A DNA stretch of 63,281 nt from Parabacteroides faecalis. GTDB lineage: Bacteria; Bacteroidota; Bacteroidia; Bacteroidales; Tannerellaceae. Position 1 is the first letter of the stretch. Every line of letters starts with the position of its first letter. The stretch covers positions 1-63,281 of the forward strand of contig NZ_JAKZMM010000025.1 in NCBI RefSeq assembly GCF_022809355.1. Direction: 5' to 3'. The notes under the pieces were generated by a model. It was not told the origin of the DNA. It searched no databases and saw only the letters and a list, made by a program, of their open reading frames with translations. Shown piece by piece: positions 62,090 through 63,281 of this stretch. Made by a program: the position numbers and the translations under genes.

Positions 62090-63052
62090 TTAATACAGGC
62101 CACCTTTGTATAAGTTGTCGAAGTTGGAATGGGATCCTTCTACCAGTTTGGCTTCTTCTCCTTCCGGATTCAATTCAATTGATTTCTTCAGGTCTTCAAA
62201 AGCACCAGCTTTGTCGCCTTTCAAGTTTTTGGCTCGCCCTCTTTCCGAATAGAACTTTCCTTGATCCGGAGCATTTTCAATGGCTTCATCGAAAAAGGCG
62301 ATCGCTTCATCCAACTTGTTTTGGGTTATCAGAAGTCTGCCGATTAATAGAGTTGCCTCTTCATTAAAAGGATTCAGTTCCAATACCTGATGAAAATCGG
62401 CATCAGCTTGTTCGATTTCTCCCATCATGGCATGGATTCTACCTTTTAGCAGATACGCCATATCTTCTTCCGGATTCAGTTCGATCACTTTCTGAATATC
62501 TTCCAGGGCCTCCGTACCTTGTTGCATTTTCAGCAGGATTTCGGCTCGCAGTTGGTACGCATCCGCAAAATCTTCACGTAAGGTTACGGCTCGTGTCAGG
62601 TCGGCGATCGCACCCAACAAATCGTTTGTTACGTGTTTGGCTCTTGCCATCAAGTAGAAAGCTGTTGCATTTTCCGGCTGAATTGCAATGATTGCCTGAC
62701 AATCGGGGATAACTTCAGTATCTTTTTCAAGCATAAAAAGAACCTGAATACGTGTTAATAAGGTGTCTACGTCATTGGGCTTTAATTCCCGCATCTTATC
62801 CAATACGGTTAAAGCCTCTTCCGGCTTTCCGGAAGCAACGTAGGCCGCTACCAGAAACGAACGTGTTTCAAAGTCTTCCTGAATATTTAATGCTTCTTCA
62901 AAACAGCGAATGGCGTAAGCTAATTTATGAATCTTTTGTGCGCGTACTCCATCGTATTTTAATATATCAAAATTTTTCTCTTCAATTTTCCGACCTCCTT
63001 CGTTTGCCGGTTCTTTAGGTTGTGAAGAAAATAATGATTTAAAAAAGCCCAT
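62090..63052 (-). CDS. Tetratricopeptide-repeat protein
   Basis: 320 residues without signal peptide, starting MGFFKSLFSSQPKEPANEGG. From about residue 35 to 310 it is a chain of eight or so 34-residue TPR units, each with the A-x-x-L/A-x-x-A-I-x-L-x-P pattern (for example AIRCFEEALNIQEDFETRSF; DFHQVLELNPFNEEATLLIG; AFEDLKKSIELNPEGEEAKL). It is a cytoplasmic protein-interaction scaffold; partners are unknown. A -7 element (minus TATTTTTG, 63088-63081) lies about 29 bp upstream. Nothing recognisable follows in 63053-63281, apart from an ATG at 63265 too close to the edge to judge. Confidence 0.88.
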   Translation of the reverse strand: MGFFKSLFSSQPKEPANEGGRKIEEKNFDILKYDGVRAQKIHKLAYAIRCFEEALNIQEDFETRSFLVAAYVASGKPEEALTVLDKMRELKPNDVDTLLTRIQVLFMLEKDTEVIPDCQAIIAIQPENATAFYLMARAKHVTNDLLGAIADLTRAVTLREDFADAYQLRAEILLKMQQGTEALEDIQKVIELNPEEDMAYLLKGRIHAMMGEIEQADADFHQVLELNPFNEEATLLIGRLLITQNKLDEAIAFFDEAIENAPDQGKFYSERGRAKNLKGDKAGAFEDLKKSIELNPEGEEAKLVEGSHSNFDNLYKGGLY

Positions 63053-63281
63053 AATCTTTGTTCTTATAATATATTCGTTGCAAAAATAAAGAAAACAACC
63101 TAATAAACAAATATTCTACTTTATTTGAGGCGCTTTTTTTGACAGTTTCGTTTTGATAGAAAGATCGTTACTTTTCAGGGCTGACGCATTACAAACTTCC
63201 AGACCTTTTAAAAAGTATTTATCTTTAGAGAGTCAAAGGGATAATAATAAAAATCAAAGAAGTAATGGAAATATTTTCTAT

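Overview
The window reads as a chromosomal segment of a Bacteroidales bacterium, most likely Parabacteroides or another Tannerellaceae. The evidence is a set of Bacteroidetes-only families (DUF4468, DUF1599, a BT_3928-like DoxX protein, a DUF6261-like protein, an HU-related protein with a C-terminal winged helix, the TamB plus lipoprotein-BamA pair), SecD and SecF fused in one chain, meso-DAP dehydrogenase, and promoters of the Bacteroidetes type (TTG, about 16-20 nt, TAnnTTTG) with no strong Shine-Dalgarno. I see no rRNA, tRNA, intact insertion sequence, prophage or CRISPR array. The gene content is mostly core and housekeeping.

Layout. 0-3.3 kb: a leftward TonB-dependent-receptor-like protein and a metallo-hydrolase behind a long leader. 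4.1-10.4 kb: rightward ddh, lgt, an A-type flavoprotein, nagB, a porin-like protein and an HU-related regulator. 10.4-17.6 kb: a frameshifted MATE transporter and a leftward five-gene MacAB/TolC-type export operon. 18-21 kb: argS and hup, leftward. 21-24 kb: two overlapping rhomboid proteases and an endonuclease/phosphatase-family protein, convergent with two DUF4468 secreted proteins. 25.5-37 kb: rightward secDF, recG, an M23/LysM peptidase, the DUF1599 / BT_3928-like / tpiA / SPOR / folE cluster and a small outer-membrane barrel. 37-40.4 kb: an MFS transporter, a small lipoprotein, a 41-bp tandem repeat and a DUF6261-like protein. 40.6-44.8 kb: dnaE and trxA. 44.9-50.6 kb: a large secreted six-hairpin-like protein, mnmD, a GNAT gene coupled to a tiny acidic gene (toxin-antitoxin-like), a small periplasmic protein and nudC. 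50.7-57.7 kb: tamB-tamL. 57.8-63 kb: leftward acyltransferase, ddl, rluD, PASTA protein, rpmH and a TPR protein.

Themes. Many genes serve the cell envelope: DAP and D-Ala-D-Ala for peptidoglycan (ddh, ddl, M23, SPOR, PASTA), lipoprotein maturation (lgt), secretion (secDF), outer-membrane assembly (tamB/tamL) and efflux.

The most unusual signals are: (i) two diverged arrays of 22-bp dyad repeats, one in the 5' leader of the HU-related gene and one near the receptor/ddh divergent region; (ii) a TGATG-coupled 58-aa protein plus TacT-like GNAT; (iii) two mutually exclusive hairpins between the lipoprotein gene and the MFS gene; (iv) five 41-bp tandem repeats directly upstream of the DUF6261-like gene; (v) two intergenic stretches that share collinear motifs. 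All start sites and domain calls come from reading the sequence; no database search was run.
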